From CAUZEO01 sp963578625 (GTDB lineage Bacteria > Verrucomicrobiota > Kiritimatiellia > SLOV01): a stretch of 11,050 nucleotides of DNA. Location of the stretch: positions 1 through 11,050 of the forward strand of contig CAUZEO010000167.1 of assembly GCA_963578625.1 (NCBI GenBank), in the 5' to 3' direction. Shown here piece by piece: positions 1 through 6,996 of this stretch (position 1 is the first letter of the stretch; every line of letters begins with the position of its first letter). Position numbers and translations under genes: made by a program. Below the pieces are notes generated by a model. The model was not told the DNA's origin. It saw nothing but the letters and a program-made list of their open reading frames with translations, and searched no databases.

Positions 1-2
1 CT

Positions 3-246
3 CGTTGGATCGACCGCCGACGGGTGGGAGAAAAGAAGGCTCTCTTCGCAGCGAATCAATCCGCAGTGCTTCTTCTGGTCGGCCAGATCGTCGTGTTCAC
101 CGAATTCGCAAATGCTCTCGCCGCCGTCGTCGCTGACACACCGCGATGGCCGTCCCCTGTTCCGTGACGATCAGTCCGGGCAGGTGAATACCGAAACCGT
201 CGAAGTCATGAAAATCCATGCAGGAACGGTCGATCATAACGTTCAT
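3..246 (-). pseudogene. Sialidase (BNR/Asp-box) family remnant, frame-disrupted, runs off left edge
   Basis: On the minus strand an ATG at 246 (or 237) opens a frame containing DFHDFDGFGIHLPGLIVTEQ followed by GTAIAVCQRR. This resembles the N-terminus of bacterial exo-alpha-sialidase-like BNR proteins. The frame becomes arginine-rich and stops at 97-99. In another frame, beginning about base 131 and open to base 3, the sequence reads DDGGES and then CGLIRCEESLLFSHPSA, which resembles the late part of the same family (a conserved LLFS-P segment). The middle of a normal protein of about 350-400 residues is therefore missing between the two halves, and they are out of frame. The switch falls in a GC-rich run (115-132) that encodes Asp-box-like DDGG. 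The simplest reading is an internal deletion with frameshift, or an assembly error. Family assignment comes from remembered motifs; confidence is moderate that it is sialidase-derived and lower that it is truly dead. Confidence 0.5.
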
Positions 247-275
247 CTTCGGCAACGCTCGTCGCTGCTCCCGGC

Positions 276-524
276 TCAATCCCGCCAGAGGTTCACCAGC
301 ATCGTGTTGGGATCCCGTGTGCTGCGGTAGATGCGCCCTACGACCTCAACTGTCCGCTCCCAGTGATACGCCGGAGTCTGGGTCAGGGTCTCGCCCTGGC
401 CCGGCAGGAAAACGTCAACCTTTTCAAGAAACGGTCGGCCCTCATTCATGTTCGGATCTCCGATGAGGATGCATTTCAAGTCGGAAACAGCCCGATTCGC
501 CCGCATTCTATTCAGCAGAAGCAT
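276..524 (-). CDS. Unrecognised 82-residue protein or C-terminal gene fragment
   Basis: An 82-codon minus-strand frame runs from ATG at 524 to TGA at 276. Its latter part, including VDVFLPGQGETLTQTPAYHW and ERTVEVVGRIYR, has the balanced composition of a real protein rather than a shadow frame. I do not recognise the family. No signal peptide, membrane segment or clear motif is visible, and there is no good Shine-Dalgarno sequence before 524, so it may be the tail of a decayed longer gene. It ends 30 bases before the ATG of the sialidase remnant and would have been co-transcribed with it, divergently from the dioxygenase gene at 641. No plus-strand gene competes for this interval. Confidence 0.3.
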   Translation of the reverse strand: MLLLNRMRANRAVSDLKCILIGDPNMNEGRPFLEKVDVFLPGQGETLTQTPAYHWERTVEVVGRIYRSTRDPNTMLVNLWRD

Positions 525-620
525 GTTACATAGAAATAGAGCTCAAACGTTGGGGCAGTAGTTATGCGCCATGTTGCCGTATCTCGCAAGAACTCGAAGT
601 TTGCGTATACTGGACTGGAA

Positions 621-638
621 GCCCAAGGTAGTTTGGGC
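621..638 (+). promoter_or_regulatory. Small inverted repeat over the presumed ribosome-binding region of the dioxygenase gene
   Basis: GCCCAA and TTGGGC are perfect 6-base complements around the loop GGTAGT, ending two bases before the ATG at 641. The only Shine-Dalgarno-like run (AAGGTAG) lies across the left arm and loop, so the hairpin could hide it in mRNA. TATACT at 606-611 resembles a -10 box but has no convincing -35 at normal spacing. Any regulatory role is inferred. Confidence 0.3.
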
Positions 639-640
639 AG

Positions 641-1675
641 ATGATGAAGCCATTTTTGAAGTCCAATGCAATCTTGAATGACGCGGCGAAGCTGAGGCGA
701 CGCGCCGAGCGTGACGGCCATCTCTTCTTCCGCGGCCTGCTGTCGGAGAAAGCCGTACTTCGAGTCAGGCGCGATTTCGCGAGGATTCTTCAAAGGCACG
801 GCTGGTTGGACGACGGAACTCCCGCAGTTGACGTGGTGTCCTCGAGCGAGGGATTCATCGAGGGCTCCAAAGAGTCCCTGCCCGTGTTCTGCGAATTCCA
901 GCGGCTCGAGTCGTTCCACTCTCTTGCCCATTCGGCCGCAATCATCGGTGTGCTGGACAAACTATTCGGTGAGCAGACGTTTGTACATCCACAGAAGATC
1001 GGGCGGATCAGCTTCCCGGCAAAATCAAACTTCACAACACCACCCCACCAGGACTTCGTCCACATCCAGGGCACGAAAGACTGCTGGACGGCGTGGATTC
1101 CGCTGGGAGATTGCCCACGAAAGCTGGGGGGTCTTGCCGTCTTTCCAGGGTCTCAGGAATTGGGGCTGCTCAACTTGCGGCGAGCACTTGGGCCGGGATC
1201 GAGCGGGGTCGATGTGAGCAACCTGGATGGGGAGTGGCGAAGCAGCAACTTTCGCGCAGGTGATGTGCTTTTCTTCAACAGCCTCACGATTCACAAGGCC
1301 TTGCCGAATACGACAAAGAATCGGGTTCGTCTTTCCGTGGACTACCGTTACCAGGGGGTTTCACAACCCTTGACGAAAATACAGCTTTCCCCGCATTTCG
1401 ACCGATTTCCCTGGAGCGTCGTATACGAAGGATGGAAGTCGCGAAAGTACCAATATTACTGGAAAAATCTGCCTCTCACCATCGCTCCGTTTAATTTGAG
1501 CCTTTACCGGTTCGACGACGGCATTGCCGAGAAAGGGAAAAAGGTCGAACGAAGCTTTCACCTGCCGGCGGATCTAAGCAAGAAACTGACGAGACACTGC
1601 AAGGAAAGAAACCAGCTCCCATCCAGGCTGGTAAGGGATCTCCTCAGCGACTATCTTGAGAAAAACAAGGGTTGA
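641..1675 (+). CDS. Phytanoyl-CoA dioxygenase (PhyH) family Fe(II)/2-oxoglutarate oxygenase with ribbon-helix-helix-like C-terminus
   Basis: This 344-residue protein belongs to the PhyH branch of the cupin-fold oxygenases, which use Fe(II), O2 and 2-oxoglutarate to hydroxylate or demethylate a substrate. The facial triad is visible: H136 and D138 in PPHQDF, H218 in NSLTIHKALP, with R228 or R230 (NRVRLSVDYR) placed to bind the 2-oxoglutarate carboxylate. The N-terminal GHLFFRGLLSE and HGWLDDGTP segments are also family-like. Residues about 302-342 are not a normal PhyH ending. FHLPADL is followed by two predicted helices (SKKLTRHCKERN, then SRLVRDLLSDYLEK), matching the CopG/Arc ribbon-helix-helix pattern without gaps. 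ATG 641 is the first of two adjacent ATGs; 644 would also work. The substrate is unknown. The gene lies 103 bases before the glycosidase operon, on the same strand. Confidence 0.9.
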   Translation: MMKPFLKSNAILNDAAKLRRRAERDGHLFFRGLLSEKAVLRVRRDFARILQRHGWLDDGTPAVDVVSSSEGFIEGSKESLPVFCEFQRLESFHSLAHSAAIIGVLDKLFGEQTFVHPQKIGRISFPAKSNFTTPPHQDFVHIQGTKDCWTAWIPLGDCPRKLGGLAVFPGSQELGLLNLRRALGPGSSGVDVSNLDGEWRSSNFRAGDVLFFNSLTIHKALPNTTKNRVRLSVDYRYQGVSQPLTKIQLSPHFDRFPWSVVYEGWKSRKYQYYWKNLPLTIAPFNLSLYRFDDGIAEKGKKVERSFHLPADLSKKLTRHCKERNQLPSRLVRDLLSDYLEKNKG

Positions 1676-1688
1676 GAAAGGCGGCAGC

Positions 1689-1746
1689 CCCAATCTGATC
1701 CTGATCCCAACCCTGATCCCAATCCTAATCGACGATCAGGATTGGG
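1689..1746 (+). repeat. Degenerate hexamer array running into a 9-bp hairpin in the spacer before the GH78 gene
   Basis: From 1695 to 1730 the sequence falls into six consecutive 6-base units of consensus CYRAYC: CTGATC, CTGATC, CCAACC, CTGATC, CCAATC, CTAATC. Its 3' part forms the left arm of a perfect inverted repeat: CCCAATCCT at 1718-1726 pairs with AGGATTGGG at 1738-1746 across an 11-base loop. No T-run follows, so this is not a classical terminator. The array happens to be open in the reading frame of the next gene, where it would encode a Leu/Ile/Pro-rich stretch, but that gene has a better start downstream. Confidence 0.7.
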
Positions 1747-1766
1747 AAAACGACATACGAAGATTT

Positions 1767-1771
1767 AAGGA
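1767..1771 (+). promoter_or_regulatory. Shine-Dalgarno AAGGA that fixes the GH78 gene start
   Basis: AAGGA lies 7 bases before the ATG at 1779. It separates this start from the open frame that continues upstream to 1656 through the hexamer repeat and into the end of the dioxygenase gene. Confidence 0.7.
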
Positions 1772-1778
1772 TGGATCA

Positions 1779-4304
1779 ATGACGACCGAAGGAAATCTGC
1801 ACCCGGACCGATGGCACGCCCAGTGGATCTGGGGCAGCGGAGACCCGGCGCCGGAAAATACCTATCTCTATTTCCGCAAGACCTTTCAACGGGAGATGGT
1901 TCCGGAGAAAGCGGTCTGCCACGTCAGCGGGGACACGAACTACCTCCTCTTCATCAACAACCAACGCGTGGGCCGTGGACCGGCGCACTGCGACCCGCGC
2001 TGGCAATCCTACGATACGTACGACGTGGTCAATCAGATTCGTGCCGGCGAGAACGTGATCGCCCTGATCGGCTACCACTACGGAAGCCGGGAGAAAACGG
2101 GCCACATGGCTGCGCATCCAAGCCAGGGAGGCGTGTTCCTTCAATTGGAACTGGATTCCGACCTTGTAGTGACCGACGGATCCTGGGCAACGCAAACTAC
2201 CGGGACATGGAATCCCTCTCCGAAATTCGACGATCTGACTTTCGCCGAGTTTTACGACGGGCGCCGGGAACCGGAGGGCTGGCTCGAGAGCGGATTCGAC
2301 GATACGAACTGGGGGCGGTCGAACCCGCTGGTGGGAATCAAGGGATCCGTGTCGACGCGGGGCATGATGTTCCCATGGATTCAAATGGAGCCGCGGGATA
2401 TCCCATTCCTGCAGGAAACCACGATCCGCGCCGAATCGATCGTGGAGGTTGGGGAAGTTCTGGAGTTGGTCGGGGCGGGCCCCTCGATGGTTGCTGCGCG
2501 AATGGACAAAGAAGTGATTGAGCGCCCCTCGGAAACAAAGGTGGGGGACGCCGAAAATCTGCTCGTGCAAGGCGGGATCACCGAGATTCAGCCTTTTGAC
2601 TACGGAAAGAGCTACGACGACTTCAACGGAGTCTACGATGCGGTGGTGGTCCTGGGCGTGGGCGAAATCGTGAACGCCCATGTAGAGATTGAAGTCGAGG
2701 GAGACGCAGGAGCGGTCATCGACATCGGTTATGCGGATCGCCTGAATGGTGGCAACGTGTCGCCCTTTCATCCTTCCCGCGCCCGGCAACACGAGCAGGC
2801 GGACCAGTACATCCTGAGGGACGGAAGACAGACGTGGCGCACATTCGACTGGCGGCATTTTCAATTCGTGCAGCTGACATGCCGGAACGTGAAGACGCCC
2901 TTGAAGATTCACGATGTGCGATTCATACGGATCGAATATCCGACGGGAGACGCGGGGTCGTTTTCCTGCAGCGACCCGCTATTGAATTGGGCATGGGAAG
3001 CGGGGAAGAAAACCTCGAAGCTATGCATGACGGACCGGATCATGGACGCGCCGAACCGGGAACGTCGTCAACACATCACGGATGTGACCACCGTACTGCC
3101 CGTCAACTTTGCCGCATTCGGGGATCTGGAGATCCACCACCGCTACCTGCGGGTAGTGTCCCAGGGTCAGAGCGAATACGGGCTCATTCACAATGCCAAC
3201 CCGGGCCAGGGCCCGGAGGCCACGCCAATGCTGGATGGGGCGTTTCCATTTTTCGAAAGGATCTGGCAGCACTACCTCTGCTTCGGAGATAAAAAGCTCC
3301 TCCATGAGCTGTTTCCGAGGCTGCACGGACACATGGAGTGGCTACGCCGATATACTCACGAGGATGGTCTCCTTGGTGAACCTCCGACGTACGTATTCTT
3401 CGACCAGGCCGACATTGACCGGCGAGGGAAAAACCTCTGTTTGAATGCCTTCTATGCACGGGCATTGGATCGGGTGGGCAGAGTGGCGGAAGTGGTTGGC
3501 CGCGAAGATGTGGCTCAAATCTATCGTGAGGACCTCGAAGCAATCAGGCCGACGCTCAAATCCGTCTTCTGGGATGATCATCGGGGCGTATTTGTGGACA
3601 CCATCCTGGATGGCCAACAGTCAATGCACGTCAGTGAGCATGCAAATATGCTGATGATTGGCTTCGGATACGCGGACTCGGAGCAGGTGGCCAGGGCGCT
3701 CCATTATCTCGAGGAACGCGAATCCACGCTGGAAGTCGGGCAGATCGAGGCGCTGTTTTTCATATGGGCCGGAGAGGCCCTCTTCGGCATCGGCCGGTCC
3801 CGGCGGGCACTGGACATGATGAGGACCCGCTACGGCCGCATGCATCGCGCCGGGCTGCAGACCACCGGAGAGATGTGGAGCCTGCACGGAAGCCGGGATA
3901 CCGGGGAATGGCGAAGCAGATCCCGGCGATGCGCGGCCCACTCCGGCGCGACAAGTCCCACCTACCTGCTGAGTCGATTCGTCCTGGGGGTGAGCCCGCT
4001 CACACCCGGGTTCGGAAAGGCGGAAATTGCGCCGCAAGTTGGAGATCTCGACTGGGCGAAGGGGTGCTGGCCTGCGCCGCAGGGCGACATTCTCGTGGAC
4101 TGGAGGTTTGAGGATGGAACATTCGTCCTGGAGTGCGTATTACCTTCAGGTGTGGAAGGAGAAGTGGTCATGCCTCCCGAATCGACGGATTTCGGTGAAT
4201 CGGTAGACGTGATCCGGGAAGGCAAAGCGTATGAGGCTCGGATCGGGGAGAGGATTCCGGTCCAGGGCTCATCCAGGTTGAAGGTGAAACGGAGAGAGTC
4301 ATGA
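1779..4304 (+). CDS. GH78-type alpha-L-rhamnosidase-like six-hairpin glycosidase
   Basis: This 841-residue protein has the architecture of bacterial alpha-L-rhamnosidases. An N-terminal beta-sandwich (WHAQWIWG onwards, with LFINNQRVGRGP) and further beta domains reach about residue 400. An (alpha/alpha)6 barrel follows, then a C-terminal beta domain (from about GFGKAEIAPQVGDLDWAKG). The barrel carries the family signature at residues 422-435, MDAPNRERRQHITD, with acidic residues D423, E428 and D435. Late in the barrel TTGEMWSLHG gives E698, the usual place of the second catalytic glutamate. The common W-x-G-D of the signature reads H-I-T-D here, so the subfamily, and perhaps the substrate, differ from classic rhamnosidases. 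No signal peptide is evident, suggesting intracellular action on imported oligosaccharides. ATG 1779 is chosen for its AAGGA; the frame stays open upstream but only through repeat sequence. The stop overlaps the next gene by ATGA. Confidence 0.85.
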   Translation: MTTEGNLHPDRWHAQWIWGSGDPAPENTYLYFRKTFQREMVPEKAVCHVSGDTNYLLFINNQRVGRGPAHCDPRWQSYDTYDVVNQIRAGENVIALIGYHYGSREKTGHMAAHPSQGGVFLQLELDSDLVVTDGSWATQTTGTWNPSPKFDDLTFAEFYDGRREPEGWLESGFDDTNWGRSNPLVGIKGSVSTRGMMFPWIQMEPRDIPFLQETTIRAESIVEVGEVLELVGAGPSMVAARMDKEVIERPSETKVGDAENLLVQGGITEIQPFDYGKSYDDFNGVYDAVVVLGVGEIVNAHVEIEVEGDAGAVIDIGYADRLNGGNVSPFHPSRARQHEQADQYILRDGRQTWRTFDWRHFQFVQLTCRNVKTPLKIHDVRFIRIEYPTGDAGSFSCSDPLLNWAWEAGKKTSKLCMTDRIMDAPNRERRQHITDVTTVLPVNFAAFGDLEIHHRYLRVVSQGQSEYGLIHNANPGQGPEATPMLDGAFPFFERIWQHYLCFGDKKLLHELFPRLHGHMEWLRRYTHEDGLLGEPPTYVFFDQADIDRRGKNLCLNAFYARALDRVGRVAEVVGREDVAQIYREDLEAIRPTLKSVFWDDHRGVFVDTILDGQQSMHVSEHANMLMIGFGYADSEQVARALHYLEERESTLEVGQIEALFFIWAGEALFGIGRSRRALDMMRTRYGRMHRAGLQTTGEMWSLHGSRDTGEWRSRSRRCAAHSGATSPTYLLSRFVLGVSPLTPGFGKAEIAPQVGDLDWAKGCWPAPQGDILVDWRFEDGTFVLECVLPSGVEGEVVMPPESTDFGESVDVIREGKAYEARIGERIPVQGSSRLKVKRRES

Positions 4305-5299
4305 AAGTTTACACGGATAAAGATGCGGATCTTTCCCCCTTGAAAGGCAAACAGATTGCGGTTTTAGGCTATGGTAACCAGGGTCGGGCTCAGGCCCTCA
4401 ATCTGCGGGACAGCGGGCAGAACGTCATTGTCGGCAATCGCGACGACGACTATCTCAAGCAGGCCGAAAAGGATCGATTCGAGGTGTTTTCGATTACCGA
4501 GGCGGCGAAAGCAGGCGACATCCTGTTGATTCTCACCACGGACGAATCACAACCGAGCGTGTGGGAAGAGGAAATTGCTCCGGGCGTTGCCGCAGGCAAC
4601 GTCCTGGTATGGTCCAGTGGGTACAACGTTTCGTACGATTTAATCGCCCCTCCCCCCGATGTCGACGTGGTCATGGTTGCGCCCCGCATGACGGGGACCA
4701 TGGTTCGTGAACTCTTTGAACACGGCAAGGGCGCGATGGCGCAGATTGCGATTCACCAGGATGCGTCGGGCAAAGCACGGGAAATCATGATGGCCCTCGC
4801 AAAGGGAATTGGATGCACTCGGGGCGGCGCCATTGAATCCTCTTTCCGCGAAGAAGCGGAACTGGATCTTTTCGCCGAACAGGTGGTCTGGTCCGGGTTC
4901 GTTGCCTGGATCGAAGAATGCTTTGCCGTGGGCGTGGAACAGGGGTTCTCCCCGGAATTGATGGTCCTGGAACTCTATGCATCCGGCGAAGCATCGGAGA
5001 TCATGGGCATGATGGGCCGCCGTGGTTTCTACAAACAGATGGCCCACCATTCCACGACGAGCCAGTACGGCACGTTGACTCGGGCGCAAGGCCTCTTGAA
5101 TGATGAAATTCGCCAAAAGATGCGCGAGTTGCTCAAGCGCGACATCAAAGAGGGCGCGTTTGCAAAGGAGTGGTCAAGTGAACAGGCCGATGGCTCCAAG
5201 GTGCTGGCGGAGCTGAAGGAAAAGGCAATGAACGGCCCGATGGGCCAGGCGGAAAACCGTATCATTCCACTGGTGCAGAAGGCTCATTCGCTAGACTGA
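4301..5299 (+). CDS. Ketol-acid reductoisomerase-like protein with altered active site
   Basis: The 332 residues align end to end with class I ketol-acid reductoisomerase (IlvC): MKVYTDKDADLSPLKGK, the Rossmann motif GYGNQG (23-28), HQDASGKAREI, EEAELDLFAEQ, and a C-terminal FAKEW. The Mg-binding acids are kept (D189, E193, E224, E230), as is the substrate serine (S251). Two otherwise conserved active-site residues differ: the histidine of the AHGF motif is serine (S106 in WSSGYN), and the lysine of APKGPG is arginine (R129 in APRMTG). The cofactor loop after VGNR is DDDY rather than Ser/Lys-rich, suggesting NADH over NADPH. It sits between a glycosidase and a sugar isomerase with no branched-chain amino-acid genes nearby, so a role in sugar-derived substrate rearrangement or reduction is inferred. 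A good Shine-Dalgarno (GGAG, 4291-4294) lies inside the preceding gene, which it overlaps by ATGA. Calling it ilvC would be unsafe. Confidence 0.85.
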   Translation: MKVYTDKDADLSPLKGKQIAVLGYGNQGRAQALNLRDSGQNVIVGNRDDDYLKQAEKDRFEVFSITEAAKAGDILLILTTDESQPSVWEEEIAPGVAAGNVLVWSSGYNVSYDLIAPPPDVDVVMVAPRMTGTMVRELFEHGKGAMAQIAIHQDASGKAREIMMALAKGIGCTRGGAIESSFREEAELDLFAEQVVWSGFVAWIEECFAVGVEQGFSPELMVLELYASGEASEIMGMMGRRGFYKQMAHHSTTSQYGTLTRAQGLLNDEIRQKMRELLKRDIKEGAFAKEWSSEQADGSKVLAELKEKAMNGPMGQAENRIIPLVQKAHSLD

Positions 5300-5304
5300 G
5301 TTCC

Positions 5305-6150
5305 ATGAGACCCAAACTCGCCGGCGCCGACTTCACCTTTCCGCTCCTGACTCACGAGCACAGCTTGGATCTGATCGCGATGATCGGATTCAAAGCGGTG
5401 GACATCGGACTGTTCGAAGGCCGGTCTCATCTGCAGCCGTCGAAGATGTTCAAGAATACAGCGGAAAACGCGCGCCGGCTGAAACAAAAGCTGGATGACC
5501 GAAACCTGAAACCGGCCGATATATTTCTGCAGTGCTCGCCGGAAGTCCACCCCTACGCCGCCAACCATCCAGATCCCGGCCAGCGGCACAGAGCCCGCAA
5601 GGATTTTCTGCATACGCTGGAATTCGCCGCCGAATGCGGGAGCCAACACGTCACGGGGCTGCCCGGAGCCGCATTTGAGAACGAATCCCGTGCGGATAGC
5701 TTCGCCCGCTGTTGCACCGAAATGAACTGGCGGAAGGAAAAGTCGGAGGAATTTGGACTGATCTTTTCGCCCGAGCTTCACGTGGGATCTATTGCCCCTA
5801 CACCACATGCCGCGCTGCGACTCGTGAATAAAGTGCCCGGACTGACGCTGACGCTCGATTACACGCACTATGCCCGCAAAGGCATCCCCGACTCCAAGGT
5901 CGAGCCCATGATTCAATATGCCAGCCACTTCCACGCGCGAGGTGCGCGCCGCAATCGATTACAGACGACGATCGCAGACAACGTCATCGACTACGGCCGG
6001 ATCGTGAAAGTCATGCTGCAAACCGGGTACAACGGGTACATCGGGATCGAATACGTCTGGACCGAATGGGAACGATGCAACGAAGTGGACAACCTCTCGG
6101 AAACGATCCAAATGCGGGATCATATACAGGCGATGTTCGACAGATCATGA
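5305..6150 (+). CDS. Sugar phosphate isomerase/epimerase (xylose isomerase-like TIM barrel)
   Basis: This 281-residue protein belongs to the xylose isomerase-like/AP endonuclease 2 TIM-barrel superfamily, whose members use a divalent metal to isomerise or epimerise sugars, inositols or hydroxypyruvate. Barrel strands are recognisable at VDIGLFEG, HVTGLPG, IFSPELHV, LTLTLDYTHY, SHFHARGARR and GYIGIEYVW. The likely metal ligands are E157, D185, H208 or H210, and E249, so the site looks intact. The gene begins 5 bases after the reductoisomerase-like gene and its stop overlaps the SDR start by ATGA, so it is certainly co-transcribed. No strong Shine-Dalgarno precedes it, which fits translational coupling. 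The exact sugar cannot be read from the sequence. Confidence 0.85.
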   Translation: MRPKLAGADFTFPLLTHEHSLDLIAMIGFKAVDIGLFEGRSHLQPSKMFKNTAENARRLKQKLDDRNLKPADIFLQCSPEVHPYAANHPDPGQRHRARKDFLHTLEFAAECGSQHVTGLPGAAFENESRADSFARCCTEMNWRKEKSEEFGLIFSPELHVGSIAPTPHAALRLVNKVPGLTLTLDYTHYARKGIPDSKVEPMIQYASHFHARGARRNRLQTTIADNVIDYGRIVKVMLQTGYNGYIGIEYVWTEWERCNEVDNLSETIQMRDHIQAMFDRS

Positions 6151-6962
6151 GACGCTTAGAAGGTCAAGTAGCCTGGATCAGTGGCGCCGGGCGAGGCATC
6201 GGGGCCGGGGCGGCAAAGCTCCTTTCCGAAGAAGGCGCCGCCGTTGTCGTTGCCGATATTGATCCATCCTCCGGCAGGGATACGGTAGAACAGATTACCG
6301 CGAACGGCCACCAAGCGATTTTCGTTCAATGTGACGTTACCCGATCCAATGATGTTCAAGAGTCCGTTCAAGCCGCGGTACGAGAATTCGGCGGTCTGCA
6401 CATACTGGTGAACAACGCCGGCATCGTAGACGTTGGAATGCTGCACCAGGTGGAGGAAAAACAGTGGGCGCTTGTAATGGATACCAACGTCAAGTCCGTC
6501 TATCTCTCGCTGAAGCATGCGTTCCCCCATCTCGAAAGAAATGAGCGAAGCTATATCGTCAACGTCGGATCCATCAGCAGCTTCGTCGCCCAGGACCGTA
6601 CGCCCATCTACACCACGACCAAGGGAGCGATTCTGCAGTTAACCCGGTCGATCGCCGTGGACTACGCACGCTACGGCATTCGCTGCAACTGTATTTGCCC
6701 GGGGATCACCGACACGCCTCTCCTCCGGCACCACATTGAAAGTCTGCATGATCCCGAAAAGCACCTGGCCCGGCGGTTGCTCCGGGTTCCCTTGAACAAG
6801 ATCCTCACTCCAGGAGATATCGCGAAATCCATTCTCTATTTCTCCTGCGAGGACTCCGCGGGAATAACCGGAACTTCCCTGACCATCGACGGCGGCTACC
6901 TCGCCGCGGCAGAATGGGATGCATCAAACCACTCCACCAGCCCCCGGAACCCGGAAAAATGA
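6147..6962 (+). CDS. Short-chain dehydrogenase/reductase (SDR), NAD(H)-type
   Basis: This 271-residue classical SDR oxidises a hydroxyl or reduces a ketone. The cofactor motif is GAGRGIG (13-19). D37 in VVADID at the end of the second strand favours NAD(H). The structural NNAG is at 89-92. The catalytic set is N114, S142 (NVGSIS), Y155 and K159 (YTTTK). PGITDT and the ending LTIDGGY are also family signatures. ATG 6147 overlaps the preceding stop as ATGA; the open frame extends upstream to 6066, but that part lies inside the TIM-barrel gene. With the isomerase beside it, a sugar or sugar-acid dehydrogenase step is likely. The last 15 or so residues (SNHSTSPRNPEK) extend past the normal SDR end. 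Confidence 0.9.
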   Translation: MRRLEGQVAWISGAGRGIGAGAAKLLSEEGAAVVVADIDPSSGRDTVEQITANGHQAIFVQCDVTRSNDVQESVQAAVREFGGLHILVNNAGIVDVGMLHQVEEKQWALVMDTNVKSVYLSLKHAFPHLERNERSYIVNVGSISSFVAQDRTPIYTTTKGAILQLTRSIAVDYARYGIRCNCICPGITDTPLLRHHIESLHDPEKHLARRLLRVPLNKILTPGDIAKSILYFSCEDSAGITGTSLTIDGGYLAAAEWDASNHSTSPRNPEK

Positions 6963-6996
6963 TTCTGCCTCCACGGCCGGAACCCAAGCACCACTG

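Noticed and set aside
1695..1730. CRISPR array
   Set aside because: The units are 6 bases long with no spacers; no cas genes in the window.
1656..1778. Upstream extension of the GH78 gene by 41 residues
   Set aside because: It translates the hexamer repeat and overlaps the dioxygenase gene; ATG 1779 has a well-spaced AAGGA.
1776..2912. Long antisense open frame (378 codons) over the GH78 gene
   Set aside because: Rich in Arg, His, Val and Pro with no recognisable motif; it lies opposite a well-supported gene and is explained by GC-rich codon use.
4301..5299. Annotation as genuine ilvC for branched-chain amino-acid synthesis
   Set aside because: The active-site His and Lys are replaced and the neighbours are sugar genes, so a specific ilvC call is not justified.
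6066..6146. Upstream extension of the SDR gene
   Set aside because: Lies wholly inside the TIM-barrel gene; SDR homology begins at the ATG in the ATGA overlap.
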